Shown: positions 50,181-59,827, counted from the first letter of the stretch. The stretch is DNA of 64,000 bases from Pseudomonas poae (GCA_004000515.1 CP034537.1:186001-250000), one strand, 5' to 3'. Program-made: numbers and translations. The notes: generated from the letters alone by a model not told the origin.

Positions 50181-53100
50181 ATGTTTGAACGTCTCATAAG
50201 ATTCGCCATTGAGCAGCGCATCGTTGTAATGATAGCCGTGCTGATCATGGCCGGTATCGGTGTCTACAGCTATCAAAAGCTGCCTATTGATGCAGTACCA
50301 GATATTACCAACGTACAGGTTCAGGTCAACACTGCTGCTCCTGGTTACTCTCCGTTGGAAACCGAACAGCGAATTACCTTTCCAGTTGAAACGGCAATGG
50401 CTGGCTTGCCGGGCCTTCAGCAGACTCGTTCCCTTTCTCGCTCTGGACTATCTCAGGTCACCGTCATTTTTGAAGACGGCACCGACATCTTCTTCGCTAG
50501 GCAACAGGTCAACGAGCGACTGCAGGTAGCGAAGGAGCAGTTGCCGGATGGCGTAGACGCAGTGATGGGGCCTGTATCAACGGGTCTCGGCGAGATCTTC
50601 CTGTGGACTGTCGAGACTGAGAAAGGCGCTGTCAAAGAGGATGGTACGGCCTATACACCAACTGATTTGCGCGTGATCCAGGATTGGATAATCAAGCCAC
50701 AATTGCGCAACGTCCGGGGTGTGGCCGAGATCAACACCATTGGTGGCTATGCCAAGCAGTACCTGATTGCTCCGGATCCGAAACGTCTGGCCACTTACAA
50801 GCTGACTCTTAATGATCTGGTCGCTGCCTTGGAAAGCAACAACGCCAACGTTGGCGCCGGTTACGTCGAGCGCAGCGGTGAGCAGTTGCTCATCCGCGCA
50901 CCCGGCCAGGTAGGCAGTATCGAAGATATCGCCAATATTGTGATTACCAGTGTCGATGGCGTGCCGATTCGAGTCAGCAATGTCGCTGAAGTCAGCATCG
51001 GGAAAGAGCTCCGCTCTGGAGCTGCTACTGAGAACGGTCGAGAGGTTGTATTGGGTACGGTGTTCATGCTGATCGGCGAAAACAGCCGGACAGTATCTCA
51101 AGCTGTTGCAGCCAAACTGGCTGACATTAACCGTACCCTACCCAAGGGCGTTGTTGCCGTTACCGTCTACGACCGTACCAATTTGGTTGAAAAAGCCATA
51201 TCGACAGTGAAGAAGAACCTGATTGAAGGGGCGATTCTTGTAATCGTTATCTTGTTCCTGTTCCTCGGTAACATCCGTGCGGCACTGATCACTGCCATGG
51301 TGATCCCGTTGTCCATGTTGTTCACGTTTACAGGCATGTTCAACAACAAGGTCAGTGCCAACTTGATGAGCCTTGGCGCACTCGACTTTGGCATCATTGT
51401 TGATGGGGCGGTAGTGATTGTCGAGAACGCAATCAGGCGCCTGGCTCATGCACAAAACAAGCATGGGCGGATGCTCACCAAAGCCGAGCGCTTTCACGAG
51501 GTTTTTGCAGCTGCACGGGAAGCTCGCCGCCCCTTGATCTTCGGTCAGCTGATTATCATGGTTGTGTATTTGCCGATCTTTGCACTCACCGGTGTCGAAG
51601 GAAAAATGTTCCACCCCATGGCATTTACCGTGGTGATGGCACTTGTCGGCGCGATGATTCTCTCCGTAACCTTTGTTCCTGCGGCAATTGCCATGTTCGT
51701 CACAGGCAAGGTCAAGGAAGAAGAGGGGATGGTGATGCGTATTGCACGGCAGCGTTACGCTCCCGTTCTGCAGTGGGTGCTTAAGCATAGAAGCATCGCA
51801 TTTTCCGCCGCCATAGCCTTGGTCGTTCTAAGTGGTGTGCTCGCGAGCCGAATGGGCAGTGAGTTCATTCCGAGTCTGAGTGAAGGGGATTTTGCGCTGC
51901 AGGCTTTACGAGTACCGGGGACTAGCTTGACTCAGTCCGTAGACATGCAGCAGCGCTTGGAAAAAGCCGTCATTGAGCAGGTGCCTGAGGTCGAGCGAAT
52001 GTTTGCCCGTACCGGCACAGCGGAAATTGCTTCCGATCCAATGCCGCCGAATATCTCAGACGCTTACGTGATGCTGAAGCCGAAAGACCAGTGGCCAGAT
52101 CCCAATCGATCGCGTGAAGAGCTAATTGCTGAAGTTCAGAAAGCTGCAGCAAGTGTGCCTGGCAGCAACTATGAGTTGTCCCAACCTATTCAACTGCGCT
52201 TCAACGAACTCATTTCGGGTGTCCGCAGTGACGTGGCCGTCAAGGTGTTCGGCGATGACATGGACGTTCTAAATCGAACAGCAGCGAAGATAGCCACTGC
52301 ATTAAAGGGTGTCCAGGGGTCTTCGGAGGTGAAGGTAGAGCAGACTACAGGCCTGCCTGTACTTACCATCAATATTGATCGGGAGAAGGCAGCACGTTAC
52401 AGCCTGAACATCGGCGCAGTGCAAGATGCGATTGCAATCGCAGTAGGTGGTCGTCAGGCCGGCACGCTTTATGAGGGCGATCGCCGCTTCGATATGGTGG
52501 TACGTCTATCTGAAACACTGCGTACAGATGTAGCGGGGTTGTCCGGCTTGCTGATTCCCGTGCCGCCGAATGCGGCACAAGGGGCGAATCAAATCGGCTT
52601 CATTCCGCTGTCCCAAGTGGCTAGCCTGGATCTGCAGCTAGGTCCGAACCAGATAAGCCGAGAGAACGGTAAGCGTGTTGTTGTGGTCAGCGCAAACGTT
52701 CGGGGGCGTGACCTTGGTTCGTTTGTTGAAGAAGCGAGCAGTGCTCTGGCAACCGGCGTGGAGATTCCCGCTGGCTACTGGACCACGTGGGGTGGTCAGT
52801 TCGAGCAACTGCAGTCAGCAGCCAAACGTCTGCAGGTAGTTGTTCCGGTAGCTTTGCTGTTGGTCATGACGTTGTTGTTCTTGATGTTCAACAACCTCAA
52901 GGATGGCATGCTGGTCTTCACCGGGATCCCATTCGCACTCACGGGTGGCGTAGTCGCGCTTTGGCTGCGGGATATCCCGCTGTCGATCTCGGCAGGGGTC
53001 GGATTCATTGCGCTTTCCGGTGTAGCTGTGTTGAACGGTTTGGTAATGATTTCCTTTATCCGCGGACTACGTGAGGAAGGGCGTACCCTACGTCACGCAG

Positions 53101-53336
53101 TTGATGAAGGCGCATTGACTCGATTACGGCCAGTGCTGATGACTGCCCTTGTTGCATCCCTGGGATTCATACCTATGGCACTGGCAACCGGTACCGGTGC
53201 AGAGGTTCAGCGGCCGCTGGCTACAGTCGTGATCGGCGGTATCTTGTCCTCCACCGCACTTACCTTGCTGGTGTTGCCTGCTCTGTATCAATGGGCACAT
53301 CGCAAGGATGATGACGGCGATGAAGCAGAAAGCTGA
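50181..53336 (+). CDS. czcA: CzcA heavy-metal RND efflux pump
   Basis: Inner-membrane proton-driven pump of the HME-RND type, 1051 residues, intact. N-terminal helix (QRIVVMIAVLIMAGIGVYSY), two large periplasmic loops, and twelve membrane helices. The helix-4 signature DFGIIVDGAVVIVEN at residue 402 is that of divalent-cation (Co, Zn, Cd) pumps, not of CusA-type Cu/Ag pumps. The start is 24 nt after czcB. A strong terminator follows. It is the only gene of the operon without a frameshift here. Confidence 0.96.
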   Translation: MFERLIRFAIEQRIVVMIAVLIMAGIGVYSYQKLPIDAVPDITNVQVQVNTAAPGYSPLETEQRITFPVETAMAGLPGLQQTRSLSRSGLSQVTVIFEDGTDIFFARQQVNERLQVAKEQLPDGVDAVMGPVSTGLGEIFLWTVETEKGAVKEDGTAYTPTDLRVIQDWIIKPQLRNVRGVAEINTIGGYAKQYLIAPDPKRLATYKLTLNDLVAALESNNANVGAGYVERSGEQLLIRAPGQVGSIEDIANIVITSVDGVPIRVSNVAEVSIGKELRSGAATENGREVVLGTVFMLIGENSRTVSQAVAAKLADINRTLPKGVVAVTVYDRTNLVEKAISTVKKNLIEGAILVIVILFLFLGNIRAALITAMVIPLSMLFTFTGMFNNKVSANLMSLGALDFGIIVDGAVVIVENAIRRLAHAQNKHGRMLTKAERFHEVFAAAREARRPLIFGQLIIMVVYLPIFALTGVEGKMFHPMAFTVVMALVGAMILSVTFVPAAIAMFVTGKVKEEEGMVMRIARQRYAPVLQWVLKHRSIAFSAAIALVVLSGVLASRMGSEFIPSLSEGDFALQALRVPGTSLTQSVDMQQRLEKAVIEQVPEVERMFARTGTAEIASDPMPPNISDAYVMLKPKDQWPDPNRSREELIAEVQKAAASVPGSNYELSQPIQLRFNELISGVRSDVAVKVFGDDMDVLNRTAAKIATALKGVQGSSEVKVEQTTGLPVLTINIDREKAARYSLNIGAVQDAIAIAVGGRQAGTLYEGDRRFDMVVRLSETLRTDVAGLSGLLIPVPPNAAQGANQIGFIPLSQVASLDLQLGPNQISRENGKRVVVVSANVRGRDLGSFVEEASSALATGVEIPAGYWTTWGGQFEQLQSAAKRLQVVVPVALLLVMTLLFLMFNNLKDGMLVFTGIPFALTGGVVALWLRDIPLSISAGVGFIALSGVAVLNGLVMISFIRGLREEGRTLRHAVDEGALTRLRPVLMTALVASLGFIPMALATGTGAEVQRPLATVVIGGILSSTALTLLVLPALYQWAHRKDDDGDEAES

Positions 53337-53347
53337 TAGCCGATAAA

Positions 53348-53379
53348 CAAAAGCCCACAACAACAGTTGTGGGCTTTTT
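53348..53379 (+). terminator. Rho-independent terminator of czcCBA
   Basis: AAAAGCCCACAAC...GTTGTGGGCTTTTT: 9- to 10-bp stem with T run, 12 nt after the czcA stop. Confidence 0.92.
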
Positions 53380-53404
53380 CGTTTTTATAGGGTCGATATT
53401 TCAC

Positions 53405-53420
53405 CTTTCAAAATTGTAAG
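53405..53420 (+). promoter_or_regulatory. Predicted regulatory motif upstream of the DUF2790 gene
   Basis: CTTTC-AAAATT-GTAAG, one half of the CzcR-type dyad. The wider stretch TTTCAAAATTGTAAG and the following TTTTCCGTCATG are nearly the same as at 54348-54375 before gtrA. About 75 nt upstream of the start codon. Confidence 0.45.
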
Positions 53421-53492
53421 TTTTCCGTCATGCCGGTGATGCCTATGAATTGATAAGGTTGCATCCAGTGACATTGATATCGAGAGAAACTT

Positions 53493-53819
53493 ATGAAAAA
53501 GCTTATTGTTGCAGCTGCACTTGTTTTTTGCTCTATGACTTCGCAAGCCACTACTTTTTCGGAGAAGAAGCAGATGGAATACATCCAGGAGCACCAAAGT
53601 GCCGTGGCTGCCTACGCGAAAAAAAATAACAAGCCTATGCCAGAGATTGTCGACTATAAATACGGCATGAAGATTGATGTAGAGAAATTCGTACGTCAAT
53701 CCCAGGACCCTCGTACTTGCCAGATTTATTCACGATTGATGAGCTACGAAGACCCCCAGGGTGAACTCAAGACGATTCGCTATTCTGTATTCTCGCAATG
53801 CCCGAATAACAAAAGCTGA
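53493..53819 (+). CDS. DUF2790-family secreted protein
   Basis: 108 residues. Signal peptide MKKLIVAAALVFCSMTSQA, then a lysine-rich segment and the DUF2790 core (VDYKYGMKIDVEKFV ... CQIYSRLMSYEDPQGELK ... YSVFSQC) with two Cys that could pair in the periplasm. DUF2790 proteins are small, Pseudomonas-specific and often found beside metal genes; function unknown. It has its own terminator and an upstream motif shared with gtrA. Confidence 0.8.
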   Translation: MKKLIVAAALVFCSMTSQATTFSEKKQMEYIQEHQSAVAAYAKKNNKPMPEIVDYKYGMKIDVEKFVRQSQDPRTCQIYSRLMSYEDPQGELKTIRYSVFSQCPNNKS

Positions 53820-53848
53820 ATTTTTTGAATGGCTAGGCATTTAATAAG

Positions 53849-53873
53849 CGCCAGGCAATGCCTGGCGTTTTTT
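53849..53873 (+). terminator. Rho-independent terminator
   Basis: CGCCAGGC AAT GCCTGGCG then six T, 29 nt after the DUF2790 stop. Confidence 0.92.
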
Positions 53874-54447
53874 AAGGCGCCTGGAGTGGTACTAGGCAAA
53901 AATTGTTGCACCGACGGTGCTACTCGCCCTCAAGCCTTAATACGTTATAGCTAATATACTTGGTTGGAACACCTGCATTCAGAACGATCGAGTTCATAAC
54001 ATCTGGTTGACCCTCCTGATGGCTAAGCAATAGTAACTTTCCCTAGATTAACCTGATCGCAGCTTGCTCAGAGTGAGCTTTTGGTACTTAACCTTTTGAA
54101 TATTTTGATATTAAGACGGCTAAAATTGGCGAGGCCGAATGATTGGGGCAGTGTATTTCTAAGACTTCGACCTGTGGAGTAAATTGGAAGCTTGTGGTAT
54201 GTGGGAAATCCTAGAAGCGTACAATTGTGATTCCAGTCTCTCTGCACTAACTAATCTCTGCGATAGACAAACTTACTATGTGGTCACCCATTCAACTCGC
54301 AGCAGGGTAATGTGGGGTATCTATACTTGTGATATGGATTATCTGTTTTTTCAAAATTGTAATTTTCGAGTCATGTTGAAGTTATTCAGCTCTGAAATCA
54401 CATGTAATTTTCACTTTTTTTCACTTTGAACTCCTTAAGCTTCGCAG
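53874..54447. other. AT-rich intergenic region before gtrA
   Basis: 574 nt with no convincing gene. An 81-codon frame at 54184-54429 lacks a ribosome site and protein-like composition. The 3' part holds the motif at 54348 and must contain the gtrA promoter. GC content is clearly lower than in flanking genes. Confidence 0.5.
54348..54363 (+). promoter_or_regulatory. Predicted regulatory motif upstream of the gtrA operon
   Basis: TTTTC-AAAATT-GTAAT with a perfect GTAAT half-site. The surrounding sequence (TCAAAATTGTAATTTTCG then GTCATG) parallels that at 53405. About 85 nt upstream of gtrA. Confidence 0.48.
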
Positions 54448-54867
54448 ATGGAAAATAAAAACTTGCCTATTGTAGCGTTATTTATTCGTTATCTAGGGGT
54501 CGGATCTATTGCAACGGGAATGCATTACTCTGTTTTCCTTGCACTGGTCGCGAGCGGGTTTGCTGATCCAGTGTTGGCCAGCGTTAGCGGAGGCGTCTTA
54601 GGCGCGTTTGTTAGCTATGTTGGTAATAAAAGGCTCTGCTTTATAGCGAAGGGAGATTGTAAGCTTCAACCCATTAGGTTTTTGCTGATTTCGTTGGCGA
54701 CAAACCTCGGTAATGGAATGGGCATGTGGGTCTTAATTAAAATTGACCTGTCACCGTTTATATCCCAGATATTGGTGACGTTAATCCTAACTGCGCTCGG
54801 ATTCATCGCACACCGTTTCTGGACATTCAATCATGCAGACATTACATCGGCTTTCCGAACGCCCTGA
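54448..54867 (+). CDS. GtrA-family membrane protein
   Basis: 139 residues with four membrane helices (about 9-28, 36-56, 75-95 and 100-120), e.g. FIRYLGVGSIATGMHYSVFL and ILVTLILTALGFIAHRFWTF. GtrA-family proteins are thought to flip polyprenyl-phosphate-linked sugars across the inner membrane. It overlaps the glycosyltransferase gene by 35 nt. Together with the next two genes it forms a complete GtrA / GT2 / acceptor-transferase set. Confidence 0.88.
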   Translation: MENKNLPIVALFIRYLGVGSIATGMHYSVFLALVASGFADPVLASVSGGVLGAFVSYVGNKRLCFIAKGDCKLQPIRFLLISLATNLGNGMGMWVLIKIDLSPFISQILVTLILTALGFIAHRFWTFNHADITSAFRTP

Positions 54868-55816
54868 TCCTTTGTTAACCATTGTGGTGCCCTGCTTTCA
54901 AGAAGAGCAAACCATTCCCGAATTTCACAAGCGCATCACCCGCGTCGTAAGGTGTTTGCCTGTCTCGTGCGAGATTCTTTATATCGACGACGGAAGCAAT
55001 GACCGTACTGCAGACTTACTTCGCCACTATCAGGATGGATCTGATGTACGCTGCCTGTTCCTGAGCCGAAACTTCGGCAAAGAGGCTGCGTTAAGTGCAG
55101 GCATCGACCACGCGCGCGGTAGCGCATTGATCTTTATTGACGTGGACCTGCAGGACCCGCCTGAACTCATTACGAGCATGGTGCACCACTGGCAGATGGG
55201 TTACGACGTTGTGAACATGCAACGCGACTTGCGAACCGGCGATTCCTTGCTAAAGCGCATGAGTGCGCGCAGTTACTACTGGATCATGCAGCGACTGGTG
55301 GAGAAAGTTGATCTCCCGGCGGATGTCAGTGACTTCCGTCTGATTGGCCCTGCGCCATTGGCTGCATTGAGAGCGCTAGACGAACGCTCCAGAATTCTTA
55401 AGAGCCTGATCGGCTGGGTGGGTTTTCGTACCATAGAGCTACCCTACAATCGCACTTTTCGTCATGCGGGTAATACCAAATGGAACGCCGCTGGGCTGTT
55501 CAATCTAGCCATTGAAAGTGTTCTCAGTTTCTCTCGAAAGCCGCTGCGTATATTCAGCCTCATTAGCTTCGGCTTCTTCGTCTCCAGTATCTGTTTCCTG
55601 CTCGCAGCGCTCGTGGCAGGCTCCTTCGACATCCATCACTTGCTGCTCGGAATGGCTTCATTTATGTGCTTGGGGGTTGCCATGGTGGGCGAGTACTTGG
55701 GTGTGACGCTCGCGGAAGTCAAACGCCGACCGCTTTATTTTTTGAAGAGCAATAACAAAGCAACCCCCGTGACTATTCACCCTCCGGTTTCCTCGATCGA
55801 GAGTAAGAAATGCTGA
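54833..55816 (+). CDS. Family 2 glycosyltransferase (polyprenyl-phosphate sugar synthase type)
   Basis: 327 residues. GT-A fold at the N-terminus (LLTIVVPCFQEEQTIPEF; ILYIDDGSNDRT; LSRNFGKEAALSAGIDHARG; FIDVDLQDPPELI) and two C-terminal membrane helices (about 240-300). This is the DPM1/ArnC/GtrB arrangement, which loads a sugar onto undecaprenyl phosphate on the cytoplasmic face. The sugar is not predictable. It overlaps GtrA upstream and the next gene by 7 nt. Confidence 0.92.
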   Translation: MQTLHRLSERPDPLLTIVVPCFQEEQTIPEFHKRITRVVRCLPVSCEILYIDDGSNDRTADLLRHYQDGSDVRCLFLSRNFGKEAALSAGIDHARGSALIFIDVDLQDPPELITSMVHHWQMGYDVVNMQRDLRTGDSLLKRMSARSYYWIMQRLVEKVDLPADVSDFRLIGPAPLAALRALDERSRILKSLIGWVGFRTIELPYNRTFRHAGNTKWNAAGLFNLAIESVLSFSRKPLRIFSLISFGFFVSSICFLLAALVAGSFDIHHLLLGMASFMCLGVAMVGEYLGVTLAEVKRRPLYFLKSNNKATPVTIHPPVSSIESKKC

Positions 55817-57210
55817 ACTTGAAAAACGAGCGGACACTGCTGTGGATCCTAATCTCGATTCTGCTTTTACGTCTTCTGGGGCTGGGAGCATATCCCCTGA
55901 TGGATACGTCCGAAGCACGCTATGCCGAAATGGCACGCAAGATGGTCGAACTGAATGACTGGATTACCCCAATGTTCGATTATGGAGTACCGTTTTGGGG
56001 TAAGCCGCCACTGTCTTTCTGGACTCAGGCAGCGAGCATGAAGTTATTCGGTATCAACGAATTCGCTGCCCGATTTCCAGCTTGGCTACTTCACCTAGCA
56101 AGCTGCTTTATCATCATTAAGCTCGCGACCCAGGAGATGTCGCGCAGGGCTGGCATCTGGGGAGCCATCATCTTCTCAAGCACGACACTGGGCCTGGTAT
56201 CCAGTGGTGTTGTACTGACTGACCCTGTTCTGTCGTTCTCGATACTGCTTGCTAGCTATGGTTTTTGGCGTTGGATGAAGTGTGCAGGCAAAGCGGATGC
56301 CTATCTGATGTTCTTAGGTCTTGGCTTGGGCTTACTCGCTAAGGGACCACTGACACTGGTGTTGATGGGCATGCCGGCGTTCGCCTGGATCGTCATCCAC
56401 AAAGAATGGAATCGGATGATGATGCTTCCGTGGGTAACCGGGATTATTCTCATGCTCGGTATTTCTGTGCCTTGGTATGTCGCGGCCGAAATAAAGACGC
56501 CTGGGTTCATGGAATATTTTTTTGTTGGTGAACACTGGAGCCGATATGTAATTAGTGATTGGGCTGGGGACCTATATGGCAGTGCACATGCCAAGCCATA
56601 TGGCACCATCTGGATCCAGCTCGGTCTGTCGCTGTTGCCTTGGGCATTTTTCCTGCCTCTAATGATTCGCAGAAGAGCATCGATGCGGCGTTTCGAGGCT
56701 TATATGTGGCTCTGGGCATTGGCCACGCCTCTCTTCTTCACGTTCTCTGGCAACATTCTCTGGACCTATCTGCTCCCGGCTCTACCCGCCTGGGCGCTGC
56801 TTCTTGCAGGGCGAATCAGTGAAGTCGGCCTTTATACCAGCCGGGCTGCTGCAGCGAGCGCTTTCCTGCTGCCAATTGTGGGCGCAGGTATCATTTACGC
56901 TGGAGTACTAGACGAACGCCCTCAAAACCAGCGAGATGTGGTTGACGCCTGGTTCAAAGCACAGTCGGCTCAATCGGGTGCCCTGATCTATCCTGGCCGT
57001 CGTTCGTATTCTTCTGAGTTTTATAGTAGGGGAATGTCCGAAAACATCAAAGATCCTGATGAGTGGCCTCGCAACAGCTTTTTCTATCTTTCCAGGCGTT
57101 TGCGCGACAGCAATGCTGATCTGCCTACAGGCCTAGGTTGCGTAAGAGTTACCGAAACGAACGCAAGCCTACTGCTTCTTTGTCGTTGGGAGAATACTGG
57201 GCCAAGATAG
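55810..57210 (+). CDS. ArnT-like membrane glycosyltransferase (GT39/GT83 type)
   Basis: 466 residues with about 11 membrane helices. N-terminal periplasmic loop with the ArnT/PMT signature LMDTSEARYAEMARKMVELN and YGVPFWGKPPLSFWTQAASM (catalytic acidic residues). It transfers a polyprenyl-linked sugar to lipid A, or to another envelope acceptor. It is shorter than true ArnT (about 550), with a reduced C-terminal soluble domain. Last gene of the operon; in a metal locus it probably alters envelope charge. P. putida has a similar three-gene set near its czc1 genes, as I recall. Confidence 0.88.
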   Translation: MLNLKNERTLLWILISILLLRLLGLGAYPLMDTSEARYAEMARKMVELNDWITPMFDYGVPFWGKPPLSFWTQAASMKLFGINEFAARFPAWLLHLASCFIIIKLATQEMSRRAGIWGAIIFSSTTLGLVSSGVVLTDPVLSFSILLASYGFWRWMKCAGKADAYLMFLGLGLGLLAKGPLTLVLMGMPAFAWIVIHKEWNRMMMLPWVTGIILMLGISVPWYVAAEIKTPGFMEYFFVGEHWSRYVISDWAGDLYGSAHAKPYGTIWIQLGLSLLPWAFFLPLMIRRRASMRRFEAYMWLWALATPLFFTFSGNILWTYLLPALPAWALLLAGRISEVGLYTSRAAAASAFLLPIVGAGIIYAGVLDERPQNQRDVVDAWFKAQSAQSGALIYPGRRSYSSEFYSRGMSENIKDPDEWPRNSFFYLSRRLRDSNADLPTGLGCVRVTETNASLLLLCRWENTGPR

Positions 57211-57386
57211 TGAAGATTTTGCAGCAGATGGCGTAGCGGGCTCTAATCGAAAATGATCATCCGATGAAGGACATACTCAAAGCGTGACGTTATTTCAGAT
57301 TTAAAAGAACAATAAGTCTTAGAGATAATCTCTGTATCTGAGTAGTTCCGTCTATCACCGCTGGAATAGCTAACACTAAACGTAAG

Positions 57387-57414
57387 AAAAAGCCAGATAT
57401 TAATCTGGCTTTTC
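57387..57414. terminator. Bidirectional terminator
   Basis: AAAAAGCCAGAT ATTA ATCTGGCTTTT between the convergent ArnT-like gene and small secreted protein gene. Confidence 0.88.
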
Positions 57415-57450
57415 GTCGATACGAATCGTCATTTTACATCTAACCGCCTA

Positions 57451-57672
57451 TTAGTTGTCGGCTTGCTCCTGACGATCCTGACGCTCTTCCTGCTTTTCTT
57501 GAGCAACTTTCTGTTTACCTTGCTCCGAGGAGTCAGGGCCCCACAAGCGAGCCTGTTCGGCTCGGAAGTTTTCCTTGAACTGCTTAGTTCGCTCGAAACC
57601 ATCTTCAGCAAACGCGAAACCTGTAAGCCCAATTAGCAGGCTGCCAATAGAGAAGTATTTTACGAATTTCAT
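57451..57672 (-). CDS. Small secreted charged protein
   Basis: 73 residues from ATG 57672. Signal peptide MKFVKYFSIGSLLIGLTGFA with a cleavage site after AFA. The mature part (about 50 residues) is highly charged and Gln-rich (ERTKQFKENFRAEQARLWGP; KQKVAQEKQEERQDRQEQAD), probably helical. No Cys or His cluster. Unknown function; a dyad 93 nt upstream puts it in the predicted metal regulon. The longer start at 57690 adds six residues and lacks support. Confidence 0.72.
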   Translation of the reverse strand: MKFVKYFSIGSLLIGLTGFAFAEDGFERTKQFKENFRAEQARLWGPDSSEQGKQKVAQEKQEERQDRQEQADN

Positions 57673-57764
57673 TGAAGCCTCGATATTCACTAGGTCTGCC
57701 TTGATAGCATCCTTTGTTGGTTACTAGTCTAGGATTACGAAGCTAACGGCAAGGTGAGTTAATA

Positions 57765-57780
57765 ATTACAATTTCGTAAT
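57765..57780. promoter_or_regulatory. Predicted CzcR-type operator, best copy
   Basis: ATTAC-AATTTC-GTAAT, a perfect 5-bp inverted repeat with a 6-nt spacer. 93 nt upstream of the small secreted protein gene. Confidence 0.6.
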
Positions 57781-58408
57781 TTTACGCTTGGCGAGAAGGT
57801 TTAAGTCTTCCAGGCGATAACAAAAGACGATGAAGAGCTGGGGCTTTTATTAATTTTCAATTTTGATATCCGGTGCATTAACACTGTAGGCTTTTCTTGC
57901 TTGCCAAGGAGCTAATCATGTTCGTTTTAGAGCCCTGAGTGGCAGAAGTCTTTGATTTTCGCCCATGCATCAAGACTCAATTTACAGCTAAGTGAGCTTT
58001 CATTTCACATTAGGGCGCGCGACGCGGTCGGGGGGAGATCAATTGATTTTTTTCCATGAATTTACGATCTCCGCCGCATATTCCGGGGGGAAGGTGCAAG
58101 AGAGAAGGTGCGGCCTCATGCCGTCGAGATCGACTTACAGTTCGAAGCATTTCAAATTCTGCAGAGTGTAGCGGGGTCTCTGATCGTTGAGCGCTAGGCA
58201 AAAGCAACGGTTGCGAATTATTCGGTCTGAAGTTCAGAGACCGTCGGTTTTCTACGCGCCATGTGAGGATTCTGGCGATAGAGTTTTTTTCTCGCATAAC
58301 GTCAGTGAGTCCTTGAGCACCCACGCGTCGGCTACGTCTCAGGCATTCGCACCTGCACCTAGAGCGAAGGGGGCCCATCTATAACCGGGCCTTCTTCGTT
58401 ACACGGAG
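57781..58408. other. Gene-free region between small secreted protein gene and czcS
   Basis: About 630 nt. The first 230 are AT-rich. The part from 58010 to 58390 is abruptly more GC-rich and carries a 9-bp inverted repeat, GGTCTCTGA (58175-58183) and TCAGAGACC (58234-58242). A six-codon ORF with a good AAGGAG site sits at about 57918. Longer frames on both strands show no recognisable protein. It may be remnant DNA or hold an unannotated RNA. Confidence 0.45.
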
Positions 58409-59827
58409 CTAAGCTGGCTTCATTTCTTGTTGTTTCATTTGAACTTCGGGGAAGTTAAGGTGAAACCAAGTGAAATTCTGATCCGTAACTTCCACGCTTG
58501 CCGAACCCTGATGCAAAATCATGATTGACTGAACGATAGCTAAGCCAAGACCGGTGCCACCCTCGCTTCGTGCTCGACTTTTGTCCACCCGGTAAAATCG
58601 CTCGAACAAATGCGCGTGGTGTTCCTTGGCGATCCCACGTCCCGGATTGCCAACACTCAATGTGGCGCCGTCAGCACCACGTTGAACCTTCACGTAAACC
58701 GTCCGACCACGAGGGCAGTAGCGGATCGCGTTCGAGACCAGGTTCGAGACGGCTCGCTGAATCATTATCTGATTACCATGCACCACGTCTCCACTTCCTG
58801 CGATCTGGAGCTGTATCTCACCTTCTTCGGCCGAAATGCTGAACAGATCGCAGACCCGCTGAGTTTCGTCGATTAGAGATACGCTTCCGAACTCTACCAT
58901 TGACGCTGGGTGGCTGACTTGGGCTAGGAATAGCATGTCGGAAACCATCCGGCTCATGCGATGTAGCTCTTCTGTGCACGACTCTAGGACCTCTCTATAC
59001 TCAGGGAGGGATCGTTCCCGGGTTAACGCGACCTGAGCTTTACCCATCAGGTTAGACAGTGGTGCCCGCAGTTCGTGAGCAAGGTCGTCAGAGAACTGCG
59101 AAAGCTGCTGAACTCCGTCGTCTAAACGCATCAGCATGATGTTAATTCCATCGGCGAGATTCTTAAGTTCTGCCGGCATCCCCTTTGTTGGAAGGCGATG
59201 CTCAAGGCTCTCGGTGGAAATCCTTGAGGCGACCTTCAGGAACTTGGTGAGGGGGAGCAGTCCTCTGCGTACAGTCCACCACCCAATTGCCAAGATCAGC
59301 ATGAGAATAAGAGGCGACACCATTAATGCCCAGGTGAGCAACGCATCAAGAAGGGCATGGTTAGATGACTGGTCCATGGTCATGAATACACTAACTTCGG
59401 TTCCATCGCCTAAGCGCATGACTCGTGAGGCGCTCATTAGCGGGCGGCCCGTCGAGTCGCGCCACTCTCGCTGCTCCGCCTGTTCGGTAGGCTGGAATTT
59501 GTGCACTTCCATGTTGACTTGCTTCGAGCCTATCGAGAGCAATGGAGTTAGAGTTTGTGTCGATTCGAAGATGCTGACGTAAAGATTGTTATGCCCCATG
59601 ACCAAGTCAACAAGCTGGTGGGCGTCTGCATTTACACCAGAAATAGCAGTGATTGCGGAAAGGTTGTGAGCCATGCCTGCCATTTTCACTTCGAGGTCGG
59701 TTCGGGCGTTTCTCTCAAGAGCTTGGCTCACCATCAGATAACCGAAGGTGGCGAAAAGAAGCAGCAACGCCGCACTCATCATTCCAACTTTGAATCCCAC
59801 CTTCACAGCGAGGCTGAAAGGCCTCAT
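58409..59827 (-). CDS. czcS: Heavy-metal sensor histidine kinase CzcS
   Basis: 472 residues. Two membrane helices (about 13-35 and 168-190) flank a periplasmic metal-sensing domain; then HAMP, H-box [21 protein letters not shown]-box [20 protein letters not shown] and G-box [15 protein letters not shown]. Typical of CzcS/CusS-type sensors (heavy-metal sensor kinase family). Starts inside the czcR stop (ATGA overlap). Intact. Confidence 0.94.
   Translation of the reverse strand: MRPFSLAVKVGFKVGMMSAALLLLFATFGYLMVSQALERNARTDLEVKMAGMAHNLSAITAISGVNADAHQLVDLVMGHNNLYVSIFESTQTLTPLLSIGSKQVNMEVHKFQPTEQAEQREWRDSTGRPLMSASRVMRLGDGTEVSVFMTMDQSSNHALLDALLTWALMVSPLILMLILAIGWWTVRRGLLPLTKFLKVASRISTESLEHRLPTKGMPAELKNLADGINIMLMRLDDGVQQLSQFSDDLAHELRAPLSNLMGKAQVALTRERSLPEYREVLESCTEELHRMSRMVSDMLFLAQVSHPASMVEFGSVSLIDETQRVCDLFSISAEEGEIQLQIAGSGDVVHGNQIMIQRAVSNLVSNAIRYCPRGRTVYVKVQRGADGATLSVGNPGRGIAKEHHAHLFERFYRVDKSRARSEGGTGLGLAIVQSIMILHQGSASVEVTDQNFTWFHLNFPEVQMKQQEMKPA

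Noticed and set aside
54409..54424. TTCAC followed by T7 and CAC, similar to a ColR binding site as I recall it
   Set aside because: It lies only about 24 nt before the gtrA start, too close for an activator site, and T-rich tracts are common here. My memory of the consensus is also not firm.
54184..54429. 81-codon ORF before gtrA
   Set aside because: No ribosome site, Cys/Phe-rich composition unlike neighbours, and it covers the probable gtrA promoter.
57918..57938. Six-codon ORF with AAGGAG site (possible leader peptide)
   Set aside because: No attenuator structure or same-strand gene follows closely; may be coincidence.
58010..58378. 122-codon minus-strand ORF in the gene-free stretch
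   Set aside because: Arg/Ser-rich composition typical of a chance frame in GC-rich DNA; no ribosome site and no family.
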